Source: Lactobacillus mulieris (lineage in GTDB: Bacteria > Bacillota > Bacilli > Lactobacillales > Lactobacillaceae). Taken from it: DNA of 64,000 nucleotides. A model generated the notes under the pieces. That model saw nothing but the letters and a program-made list of their open reading frames with translations, did no database searches and was not told where the DNA came from. Location of the stretch: positions 97,544 through 161,543 of the forward strand of contig NZ_SDGL01000003.1 in the NCBI RefSeq assembly GCF_007095465.1. Reading direction: 5' to 3'. This document shows, one piece after another, positions 57,647 to 64,000 of this stretch (position 1 is its first letter; each line of letters begins with the position of its first letter). A program made the position numbers and the translations under genes.

Positions 57647-58801
57647 CTATCCTAAATGATTAACTTTAGCAAAATGACGATAAATTTCATCAAATACCTT
57701 AATAAATTTATCTGCTTCTTGCAAGGTATTACTTGCGTCAAAACTCAATCTAATTGAACTAGTTGCAACTTTTTCATCAACTTTCATACTTGCCAAAGTA
57801 CTTGCTTCATCGCTAACTTTCGAAGCACAAGCACTTGTAGTAGATACATAAATTCCTTTTTGCTCTAAAGTGTGAACTAAAGTTTCTCCTCGAATTCCTA
57901 GCAATGAAAAAGTTAAAACATGGGGTGCAAAATTAGATTTTAAAGGTGAAAAAATTGTAATTCCTGGCTTATCAGCAAGATAATTATAAATTTTTTCTTT
58001 AACAGCATACTCACGTTCATAATTTTCTGCCTCTTTTTCACTAACCAAGCGCATTGCCTTGGCAGTAGCTGCAATTGCAGGAAGATTTTCAGTGCCAGAC
58101 CGCAATCCCTTTTCCTGGCCTCCACCATCAATTAATGGAAGTAGCATTTTACCAGCTTTTTTATAAAGGATACCAACTCCTCTTGGAGCATGATATTTAT
58201 GAGCTGACAAACTCATTAAATCAACTCTTGGACAAAATACCTGCTTCCAAATATTTTTTCCAAAAGCTTGAACATTGTCGACGTGAAAATGAATATTAGG
58301 GTAATTTTCTAACAACTCACCTGCTTCAATTATAGGCTGAATAGTACCTATTTCATTATTTACACCCATAATTGATACCAAGGTTGTATCGCTATCAAGA
58401 CTATTCCTCAAATCATTGATATTAATTCGCCCTTCACTATCAACAGGAAGTCGTGTTACCCTATACCCCATATTTTCAAGGGCAGTAAAAGTATTGGCAA
58501 CAGAAGCATGTTCAACACTGGTAGTTATAATATGTTTACCGAATTCTTTCTTAGTAAAAGCTGATTCTTTAATAGCTAAATTATTAGATTCTGAGCCACA
58601 ACTAGTAAAAAAGATTTCATTAGGCTTTACATCTAACAAGCCTGCAATCTGCTTACGTGATGCTTCTAAAAGTTGATGAGCCCGATCTCCTAATTTATGT
58701 AAGCTTGAAGGATTCCCCCAGATATCTTCACTTACCTTATTGTAAGTTTCCAAAGCAGCAGGGAAAATTCTTGTAGTTGCACTATTATCAAAATAAATCA
58801 C
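57647..58801 (-). CDS. nifS: Cysteine desulfurase (NifS-like, ThiI-linked)
   Basis: The 384-aa PLP enzyme has YFDNSATTRIFP, HVDNVQAFGK, the PLP lysine in SLSAHKYHAPRGVGIL, and the active cysteine in STTSACASKVSDE. The start is GTG 58801 with GAGGAG upstream. It supplies sulfur to ThiI. It is only about 30% similar by eye to the MnmA-linked desulfurase at 27470, so the two are separate sulfur donors. A terminator-like hairpin sits directly before its Shine-Dalgarno. Confidence 0.94.
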   Translation of the reverse strand: MIYFDNSATTRIFPAALETYNKVSEDIWGNPSSLHKLGDRAHQLLEASRKQIAGLLDVKPNEIFFTSCGSESNNLAIKESAFTKKEFGKHIITTSVEHASVANTFTALENMGYRVTRLPVDSEGRININDLRNSLDSDTTLVSIMGVNNEIGTIQPIIEAGELLENYPNIHFHVDNVQAFGKNIWKQVFCPRVDLMSLSAHKYHAPRGVGILYKKAGKMLLPLIDGGGQEKGLRSGTENLPAIAATAKAMRLVSEKEAENYEREYAVKEKIYNYLADKPGITIFSPLKSNFAPHVLTFSLLGIRGETLVHTLEQKGIYVSTTSACASKVSDEASTLASMKVDEKVATSSIRLSFDASNTLQEADKFIKVFDEIYRHFAKVNHLG

Positions 58802-58817
58802 AATAATAATCTCCTCG

Positions 58818-58842
58818 AAAAAACGACCAAAATTTTGGTCGT
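58818..58842 (-). terminator. Terminator after ezrA, adjacent to the nifS Shine-Dalgarno
   Basis: A perfect 20-bp palindrome (ACGACCAAAA / TTTTGGTCGT) plus Ts on the minus strand lies between ezrA and nifS. The nifS GAGGAG starts right after the T-run, so partial readthrough must feed nifS-thiI unless a promoter lies in the 45 bases after ezrA. Confidence 0.8.
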
Positions 58843-58887
58843 TTGTCTAACTATTTGATTTTAGCTTAAAATTGCTAAATGAGCAAT

Positions 58888-60621
58888 TTAATCGTCTTGC
58901 TCATCATCAGATGCACTCAGTTGTGAATAATATGCACTTTCAATTCTTTGATAACTTCCAGGTTCAACTTGTTCCATAGCAGTTGCAATGGTGTCCAAAG
59001 CATCTTTATAATTGTAAGCTCTACTATATAAATCCATCGTAGTTCTTCTTGCCTTAGCTACTTTTGGATTAGTTCGATATTTATTAGAATATTGAACTGT
59101 CAATTCAACCAAAGCTGCATAATTGATAATTTGATCGGCCTCTTTTTTTAAGCGATCAACATCATCTGATATCTGAATCATTTCTTCAGAAATCTTTTCC
59201 ATATTAATTCTAACCTGGTTCAATTCTTGACTAGTATGAGAAATTTCATTAACAACCAAAGTGTACATCTGAATAAAACTATCTGGTTTTCCAGGTAAGT
59301 TTCTTCTTTGCAGGCGTCGATAGATTAATGCAACATCTTGCTTAAAGCCGGCAATAGATTCATTAGCCATCTTTTCAGCTTCGTAAAGTCCATCTACTTC
59401 ATCTACTAGCTCTTTTTCACGCTTTTCAATCTTACTAATTCGTTCAAGTTGTTTTAACCAGCGCTCTTTAATTTCTGAATATACACCTTTTCCATCTGCC
59501 AAAGCTTGTACATCGTGATTATATTTTTCTTCCATTTGAGAGACTTCTTTTGATAAGTCCTTAGCTTCTTGAAGTTCACCATGTGTTAATTCATAACTTT
59601 GATCAATGTGCTCAAGTTTATCAATTAATTGATTCGAGCCGTTTTCTAAATGTGATAATAATCGTAATATCTTATCTTGATTTTGCTCGACAAATGGCCG
59701 AGCTGAATATTCTTTCGTAATAACGTCATATAAGCCATCTATCTTTTTAGCTAATTGAGCATTATTAGATTCTAATTCATTAATCTCTAACCGTGCTTCC
59801 AAATCCCGTGATTTTTCTAATAGTGTTTGTAATTTTTTGACTTCTTCTAAGAAATCAATTTCAGAAACTGCTAACTTATCAACTCTCATTTTCCGATAAG
59901 CACTGGTAAGTTCATCTAGTTGTTCAGGATAGACATCTTGAATAGCATTCTGGGCTTTCTTAATTCGCGGTAATAAGTCTTTTAAATGAGCTAAACGTTT
60001 GTCGATTTTTTCAAGAACACGCTTGCCTTCAACATAATCACCTTGAGCAGACAAGTTCTTAGCATTATTGAAATGTCTTTCTAATTCACTAAGTTCATCT
60101 TCAATTTTTTCCAAAGCAGGACCATAATAAAATGAAGCTGCAAGTACTTCTTTTCTAATATCCCGATAAATCTTAATTAAAGAATCATATTGCAACTTAT
60201 TAGCCCGATTAGACTCTAACAATTGTCGAAAAACTTCTTTAGTTTTGTTTAAATCTTCCGATACTGAATCAATTGCAGAATCAATTGCCTTAATCTCTTT
60301 TCTTGCTCTTAATAAGTTATAGTGAGTATTTATTTCTTGGCACTGTTCGATTCTTTCATGTAAATCTGGAATTATCTTATCATTAGCCTTTTCATAAACT
60401 TTTTTCCAACTATTAAACGTTTTTAGGCTTTCACCAGCTAATTCCATTTGAGCAAGATTTTTAATATCAGCAGAAATGCCAAGATCTTCTAAATCGTTCA
60501 AATCTTGTTCAAAAAAAGATAAAATTTTACTTTGTCGGCGATTGAGCATCAACATACTTCCAGTTGTGGCAATCAACAAAACGACAATACTAATTATAAT
60601 GAGTGATTGTATTGACGACAT
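58888..60621 (-). CDS. ezrA: Septation ring regulator EzrA
   Basis: The 577-aa protein has an N-terminal transmembrane helix (residues about 4-26) with the rest cytosolic. The rest is a series of spectrin-like coiled-coil repeats rich in Glu/Lys/Leu. EzrA restrains FtsZ assembly and links it to PBPs. A conserved patch near the C-terminus (YNYKDALDTIATAMEQVEPG) matches the family. It is divergent from rpsD, as in Bacillus. An extended -10 (TGT-TATAAT, 60646-60651, minus) precedes a GGAGG Shine-Dalgarno. Confidence 0.95.
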   Translation of the reverse strand: MSSIQSLIIISIVVLLIATTGSMLMLNRRQSKILSFFEQDLNDLEDLGISADIKNLAQMELAGESLKTFNSWKKVYEKANDKIIPDLHERIEQCQEINTHYNLLRARKEIKAIDSAIDSVSEDLNKTKEVFRQLLESNRANKLQYDSLIKIYRDIRKEVLAASFYYGPALEKIEDELSELERHFNNAKNLSAQGDYVEGKRVLEKIDKRLAHLKDLLPRIKKAQNAIQDVYPEQLDELTSAYRKMRVDKLAVSEIDFLEEVKKLQTLLEKSRDLEARLEINELESNNAQLAKKIDGLYDVITKEYSARPFVEQNQDKILRLLSHLENGSNQLIDKLEHIDQSYELTHGELQEAKDLSKEVSQMEEKYNHDVQALADGKGVYSEIKERWLKQLERISKIEKREKELVDEVDGLYEAEKMANESIAGFKQDVALIYRRLQRRNLPGKPDSFIQMYTLVVNEISHTSQELNQVRINMEKISEEMIQISDDVDRLKKEADQIINYAALVELTVQYSNKYRTNPKVAKARRTTMDLYSRAYNYKDALDTIATAMEQVEPGSYQRIESAYYSQLSASDDEQDD

Positions 60622-60702
60622 AATTTTCCTCCAAAACTACCATTAATTATAACAGACAACTTGATTTTTTCATTCATAAAAGATAGTTTTTAATGCTATT
60701 CC

Positions 60703-60731
60703 TTGCAAAAAAGTTTAAAAATCTCTATAAT
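60703..60731 (+). promoter_or_regulatory. rpsD promoter
   Basis: TTGCAA (60703-60708) and TATAAT (60726-60731) with a 17-base spacer on the plus strand. Transcription would begin near 60738. Confidence 0.85.
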
Positions 60732-60737
60732 GGTCTT

Positions 60738-60914
60738 CGTGTAAAATATTTGCAGCGATAAGTTGGCAAGCTCGTCAACATCTGTGGACGTTTTAGTGAA
60801 TTAGTAACTCGTGCTGCAATGAGCGAAAATTCAACTGCAGATGAACGAATGCAGAGCTTATTTCAGATATTTTACTCCATCAATATTTTTTATTTATTTA
60901 ATGGAGGATTTTTT
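60738..60914 (+). promoter_or_regulatory. Structured rpsD leader (probable S4 autoregulatory site)
   Basis: The leader is about 177 nt. A closing helix TTGCAGC (60750-60756) / GCTGCAA (60813-60819) encloses about 56 bases with further pairing potential. S4 is known to repress its own mRNA through such structures in Firmicutes. Identity with the published motif needs covariance search. Confidence 0.6.
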
Positions 60915-61526
60915 ATGTCAAGATACACTGGCCCAAGTTGGAAACGTTCAAGACGTTTAGGTATTTCACTTTCAGGTACTGGTAAGGAATTAGCTCGTCG
61001 TAATTACGCACCAGGTGAACATGGTCCTAACAACCGTGGTCGTCTTTCAGAATATGGTATGCAATTACACGAAAAGCAAAAGCTTCGTTGGATGTTCGGT
61101 TTAAACGAACGTCAATTTAGAAACTTGTTCAACCGTGCTGGTAAGATTCGTCAAGGTGAACACGGTACTAACTTTATGGTATTGCTTGAACGTCGTTTGG
61201 ACAACATCGTTTACCGTTTAGGTCTTGCAACTACTAGAGAACAAGCTCGTCAATTGGTAAACCACGGTCACATTTTAGTTGATGGCAAGCGTGTTGACAT
61301 TCCTTCATACGAAGTAAAAGTTGGTCAAGAAATCAGCTTGAAGGAAAAGTCAAAGAACTTACAACAAGTTAAAGATGCTTTAGAAGCAGTTGTAAGTCGT
61401 CCATCATTTGTTTCATTTGATGAAAACAAATTAACTGGTAGCTTAGTTCGCTTACCAGAACGTGATGAAATGGAACCAGAAATCAACGAAGCCCTCGTTG
61501 TTGAATACTACAACAAACTTCTTTAA
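60915..61526 (+). CDS. rpsD: 30S ribosomal protein S4
   Basis: S4 initiates 30S assembly and binds 16S rRNA near helix 16/18. The protein is 203 aa from ATG 60915 ([20 protein letters not shown]). GGAGG precedes that ATG; an in-frame ATG at 60819 lies inside the leader and is not used. The S4 domain ([20 protein letters not shown], then [18 protein letters not shown]) is intact. No Cys-rich zinc motif is present, i.e. the zinc-free form. Stand-alone rpsD divergent from ezrA is typical of Firmicutes. Confidence 0.98.
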   Translation: MSRYTGPSWKRSRRLGISLSGTGKELARRNYAPGEHGPNNRGRLSEYGMQLHEKQKLRWMFGLNERQFRNLFNRAGKIRQGEHGTNFMVLLERRLDNIVYRLGLATTREQARQLVNHGHILVDGKRVDIPSYEVKVGQEISLKEKSKNLQQVKDALEAVVSRPSFVSFDENKLTGSLVRLPERDEMEPEINEALVVEYYNKLL

Positions 61527-61542
61527 TTTTTGGTTGCTTTTG

Positions 61543-61585
61543 GAAAAAGTCTTTCCTACTATTGTGTGGAAAGGCTTTTTCTTTT
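61543..61585 (+). terminator. Terminator after rpsD
   Basis: AAAAAGtCTTTCC pairs with GGAAAGgCTTTTT around an 11-base loop and is followed by a T-rich tail. Confidence 0.88.
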
Positions 61586-61607
61586 TCTCTAACAGGAGGT
61601 TGGTTAT

Positions 61608-62075
61608 ATGTCAGAAAATTTGAATGAACGCCTAGAGCAATCATCTCACGGTCCATTACAGACTAAACCAGATGAACGCCGACGGTATTTAGGAAGTTTG
61701 CGTGAACGTGTTTATTTAAAAATGACAATCACCGATTTAGAAAATCCAACAAGTCGTCAGATTTTCTTAAACCATATTAATGAATATAAAGATTATCAAA
61801 TTTTAATAAATGGGAAAATGGATCAAAATGAAGCAATTGATCAAATAGAAGCTTCATGCGCAAAAGAAAATATTCCGTTTACCCTTATTTCAGATGAAAA
61901 CGCACAAACCAATCCAGATTCAGCTGCGATTTTAGTTGTGGCTAAATCAGCAATAAACAAAGATAGGATTGCAATTAAACAAGTATATCCACCTGAATTT
62001 CCTAAAGAGCAATTAAACCAGCCGAAAAAAGAAAGTTTTTGGCATAAGCTATTTCATAGAGGTGATACTGAATGA
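61608..62075 (+). CDS. yueI: YueI-family protein (DUF1694)
   Basis: The 155-aa soluble protein shows the DUF1694 pattern: PDERRRYLGSLRERVYLKMT, then LINGKMDQNEAIDQIEASC and FTLISDENAQTNPDSAAILV. The fold resembles L7Ae-like RNA-binding proteins by family knowledge, but the function is unknown. AGGAGG precedes the ATG. The stop overlaps the rarA ATG (ATGA), so the two genes are coupled. Confidence 0.88.
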   Translation: MSENLNERLEQSSHGPLQTKPDERRRYLGSLRERVYLKMTITDLENPTSRQIFLNHINEYKDYQILINGKMDQNEAIDQIEASCAKENIPFTLISDENAQTNPDSAAILVVAKSAINKDRIAIKQVYPPEFPKEQLNQPKKESFWHKLFHRGDTE

Positions 62076-63370
62076 AGCCACTTGCCTATCGAATGAGACC
62101 CCAAGACTTAACTGAGGTTGTTGGTCAAAGTCACCTTGTAGGTCCAGGGAAAATTATTCGCCGTATGGTTGAAGCCAAATTATTATCCTCAATGATTCTT
62201 TATGGACCACCGGGTATTGGAAAAACAAGTATCGCTTCAGCTATTGCAGGTTCAACTAAATATGCCTTTAGAATGTTAAATGCTGCTACTGATACCAAAA
62301 AAGATTTGCAACAAGTTGCTCTAGAGGCAAAAATGAGTGGAACTGTGATTTTGCTATTGGACGAAATTCATCGTCTGGATAAAACAAAGCAAGATTTTCT
62401 TCTTCCACTTTTAGAATCTGGTCAAATCGTATTAATAGGTGCTACAACTGAAAATCCCTATATTTCAATTTCACCGGCTATTCGCTCAAGGTGCCAAATT
62501 TTTGAACTACATCCTCTTTCTGCCACAGATGCCCAAAAAGCGATTCACCGCGCTTTAAACGATGAAGAACGAGGATTAGGGAAATACCATGTTCAATTAC
62601 AAAAGGATGCTGAACAGCTATTAATTGAAAAAGGTAATGGTGATTTACGCGCTACACTAAATGCCCTAGAATTGGCAGTCTTATCAACATATGCTGAAAA
62701 AGGCAGAAATAAGGATCAACAGCTAATAATTACCCAGGAAATCATGGCTGATTCTATCCAAGTTAAAAGTCAAAATTTTGATGCAAATGGAGATGGCCAT
62801 TACGATTTAGTATCTGCCTTTCAAAAATCAATCCGTGGTTCTGATACCGATGCTGCTTTACATTACTTAGCTAGGTTGATAGAGAGTGGCGATTTAATCT
62901 CAATTTGCAGACGTTTATTAGTCATTGCCTATGAAGATATTGGTTTAGCAAATCCTGCTGCTTGTCAACACGCAGCACTTGCTGTATGGACTGCTCAACA
63001 AATTGGCCTACCTGAAGCTAGAATTCCTTTGAGTAACGCTGTAATTGAATTATCACTCTCTCCAAAAAGTAACAGCGGAATTAGCGCAATTGATTCAGCA
63101 TTAGATGTCATTCGCACCCAGAAAGTGTCCTCTATTCCTAATCATTTGAAAGATAGTCATTATTCAGGTGCTAAAAAGTTAGGACATGGAAATAACTACC
63201 TCTATCCTCATGACTATGCAAATGATTGGGTTGCTCAGCAATACTTACCCAGCTCATTAATTCATGATAGTTATTTTAGACCAAAGGGTAACTCAAAAAT
63301 TGAATTAGCACTCAAAAATCAATATCAACGTCTAAAACAAATGCAAGAAAATGGATTGGATAATCACTGA
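62072..63370 (+). CDS. rarA: Replication-associated recombination protein RarA (MgsA)
   Basis: The 432-aa clamp-loader-like AAA+ ATPase has Walker A ILYGPPGIGKTSIASAI (about residues 42-58), Walker B LLLDEIHRLDK, sensor 1 GATTENPY, and the C-terminal tetramerisation domain (ARIPLSNAVIELSLSPKS, GYLYPHDY-like NNYLYPHDYANDW). It acts at stalled forks. It is followed by the 6S RNA gene, the same neighbourhood as Bacillus rarA/bsrA. No terminator is seen between rarA and the 6S promoter. Confidence 0.95.
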   Translation: MKPLAYRMRPQDLTEVVGQSHLVGPGKIIRRMVEAKLLSSMILYGPPGIGKTSIASAIAGSTKYAFRMLNAATDTKKDLQQVALEAKMSGTVILLLDEIHRLDKTKQDFLLPLLESGQIVLIGATTENPYISISPAIRSRCQIFELHPLSATDAQKAIHRALNDEERGLGKYHVQLQKDAEQLLIEKGNGDLRATLNALELAVLSTYAEKGRNKDQQLIITQEIMADSIQVKSQNFDANGDGHYDLVSAFQKSIRGSDTDAALHYLARLIESGDLISICRRLLVIAYEDIGLANPAACQHAALAVWTAQQIGLPEARIPLSNAVIELSLSPKSNSGISAIDSALDVIRTQKVSSIPNHLKDSHYSGAKKLGHGNNYLYPHDYANDWVAQQYLPSSLIHDSYFRPKGNSKIELALKNQYQRLKQMQENGLDNH

Positions 63371-63400
63371 TATATCAAGTGTTGAAAGCGAGTACATTAC

Positions 63401-63431
63401 TTGACTTTATTATAAATTCTGCTATTATAAT
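63401..63431 (+). promoter_or_regulatory. 6S RNA promoter
   Basis: TTGACT (63401-63406) is followed by overlapping TATTAT (63423-63428, 16-base spacer) and TATAAT (63426-63431, 19-base spacer). Transcription would begin near 63436. Confidence 0.7.
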
Positions 63432-63435
63432 AAGT

Positions 63436-63627
63436 GATTCGAGTTGATAGAATTAAAGTACAAAGTTGACCGATCAAACCTACGACGTGGAGGTCTGTAA
63501 ATAACTACTGAATCGGAAAACTGCCATTGAGCAGGATCCATATTCACTGCGATACAGACCATATATACTTGCTATTAGCGGGATCAACAAGCGTCTTTAC
63601 AGTTCGACAGTCAACTCGGATTTTTTT
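63436..63627 (+). ncRNA. ssrS: 6S RNA
   Basis: About 190 nt. The ends pair (GATTCGAGTTGA, 63436-63447, with TCAACTCGGATT, 63611-63622), followed by a run of seven Ts. GTTGA (63464) pairs with TCAAC further in, and GGTCTGTA (63491-63500 region) with TACAGACC. Between these lies a large unpaired centre, whose 3' side has a small GCTA/TAGC hairpin. This is the open-promoter-like rod of 6S RNA, which binds sigma-A RNA polymerase. The position after rarA matches the Bacillus 6S-1 gene. Ends are approximate. Confidence 0.85.
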
Positions 63628-63638
63628 AGATTTTAACG

Positions 63639-63663
63639 GCGGTTCCTTTGGAGCCGCTTTTTT
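63639..63663 (+). terminator. Terminator downstream of 6S RNA
   Basis: GCGGTTCC / GGAGCCGC (one G-U pair, TTT loop) is followed by six Ts on the plus strand, 11 bases after the 6S T-run. Confidence 0.88.
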
Positions 63664-63679
63664 GATAGGATGATAGTTT

Positions 63680-63938
63680 ATGATTATTAAAATAGCTGTT
63701 CTAATCTTTTTACTAATAGTTTTCTTTCTTGCATATTCTTTTATGGTCTAAAAGAAACACTAATTTTTTGATATTTGATAGCTCACAAAAAAATTATTCT
63801 TTCTGCATGACAGTTACTAGCCTCAGTTTAGGATTAATTACCCTGTTTGGAATATTTTTTCTCTTTCTAAACAATGTTTTATTAAATTTACTTACTATCT
63901 CATTGACTTGCTTAGTAATTTTAGAGACTGTAAAATAG
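63680..63938 (+). pseudogene. Small membrane protein, probably frameshifted
   Basis: The first ORF (63680-63751, ATG with AGGA upstream) encodes 23 residues, MIIKIAVLIFLLIVFFLAYS plus FMV, and then stops. The +1 frame from about 63729 continues SKRNTNFLIFDSS and two hydrophobic segments (TSLSLGLITLFGIFFLF, LLNLLTISLTCLVIL) to a stop at 63938. Removing one T from the TTTT at about 63739 joins them into one protein of about 86 aa with three membrane helices. Alternatively the 23-aa peptide is a real miniprotein and the second ORF starts at an internal ATG. I do not recognise the family. Confidence 0.5.
63908..63936 (+). promoter_or_regulatory. Promoter of a gene beginning at or beyond the window edge
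   Basis: TTGCTT (63908-63913) and TAAAAT (63931-63936) with a 17-base spacer. Bases 63986-63996 contain AAAAAGGAG, a good Shine-Dalgarno for a start just after 64000. An ATG at 63950 is also open to the edge (17 codons) but has no proper ribosome site. Confidence 0.6.
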
Positions 63939-64000
63939 TTTGTGTAAGGATGAATAATTCCTTAAATTTATTTCTTAAAACATTAGAAAAAGGAGTTCCT

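Noticed and set aside
63950..64000. ORF from ATG 63950 to the window edge
   Set aside because: AAGG directly touches the ATG, too close for a ribosome site, and a better one at 63986-63996 points to a start beyond the window.

Overview
The window is low-GC Firmicutes chromosome and most likely comes from Lactobacillus sensu stricto (L. gasseri/johnsonii/crispatus type). The evidence is an estimated GC in the mid-30s percent, T-box leaders on ileS and valS, a lactobacillar dcw (division and cell wall) cluster, lactobacillar small proteins (DUF1831, DUF3397, DUF4044, YueI, RpoY), and a YSIRK/LPXTG surface protein with Mub-type repeats. Genus is judged by eye from protein families; species is not resolved. 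No rRNA, tRNA, CRISPR array, IS element or prophage was seen.

Layout. (1) 1-6792, minus strand: the start of holA, then comEC and comEA (late competence DNA uptake), then an operon ftsW-ylbG-rsmD-coaD-ylbL. (2) 6847-8885: typA behind a good promoter, with a terminator-like hairpin in its leader just before the Shine-Dalgarno. (3) 8978-11621, plus strand: def, then rpoY-rnjA. (4) 11729-15383, minus strand: recD2, a TPR protein and a phosphoglycerate-mutase-family phosphatase. (5) 15402-25934, accessory: a LysR regulator divergent from a cupin and a carboxymuconolactone-decarboxylase-like gene, then a giant cell-wall-anchored adhesin (about 2.86 kaa if intact). The adhesin reading frame is broken at a run of six Gs shortly after the signal peptide. 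(6) 25942-33405, minus strand: T-box-ileS-csp-nudix-hypothetical-mtnN-iscS-DUF1831-mnmA. (7) 33422-47411, minus strand: the dcw cluster from DUF3397 and mraZ to divIVA. (8) 47503-60621, mainly minus strand: a DUF4044 miniprotein (plus strand), mreBCD, radC, a HAD phosphatase, folC, T-box-valS, an RsuA-family pseudouridine synthase, thiI-nifS, ezrA. (9) 60703-64000, plus strand: rpsD with a structured leader, yueI-rarA, a 6S RNA, a small membrane ORF that looks frameshifted, and the promoter of a gene lying beyond the window.

How the genes work together. The core theme is growth and division: lipid II synthesis (MurD, MraY, MurG), septal machinery (FtsW, PBP2X, FtsL, FtsQ, FtsA, FtsZ, SepF, EzrA, DivIVA), elongation (MreBCD), translation and RNA decay (IleS, ValS, Def, TypA, S4, RNase J1, RpoY), and tRNA thiolation by two separate cysteine-desulfurase pairs (IscS-like with MnmA, NifS-like with ThiI). 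The strain-variable part is section 5. Its most notable signal is the G-tract frameshift that separates the adhesin's secretion signal from its 2.7-kaa body, which is either an on/off contingency switch, a dead allele or a sequence error.
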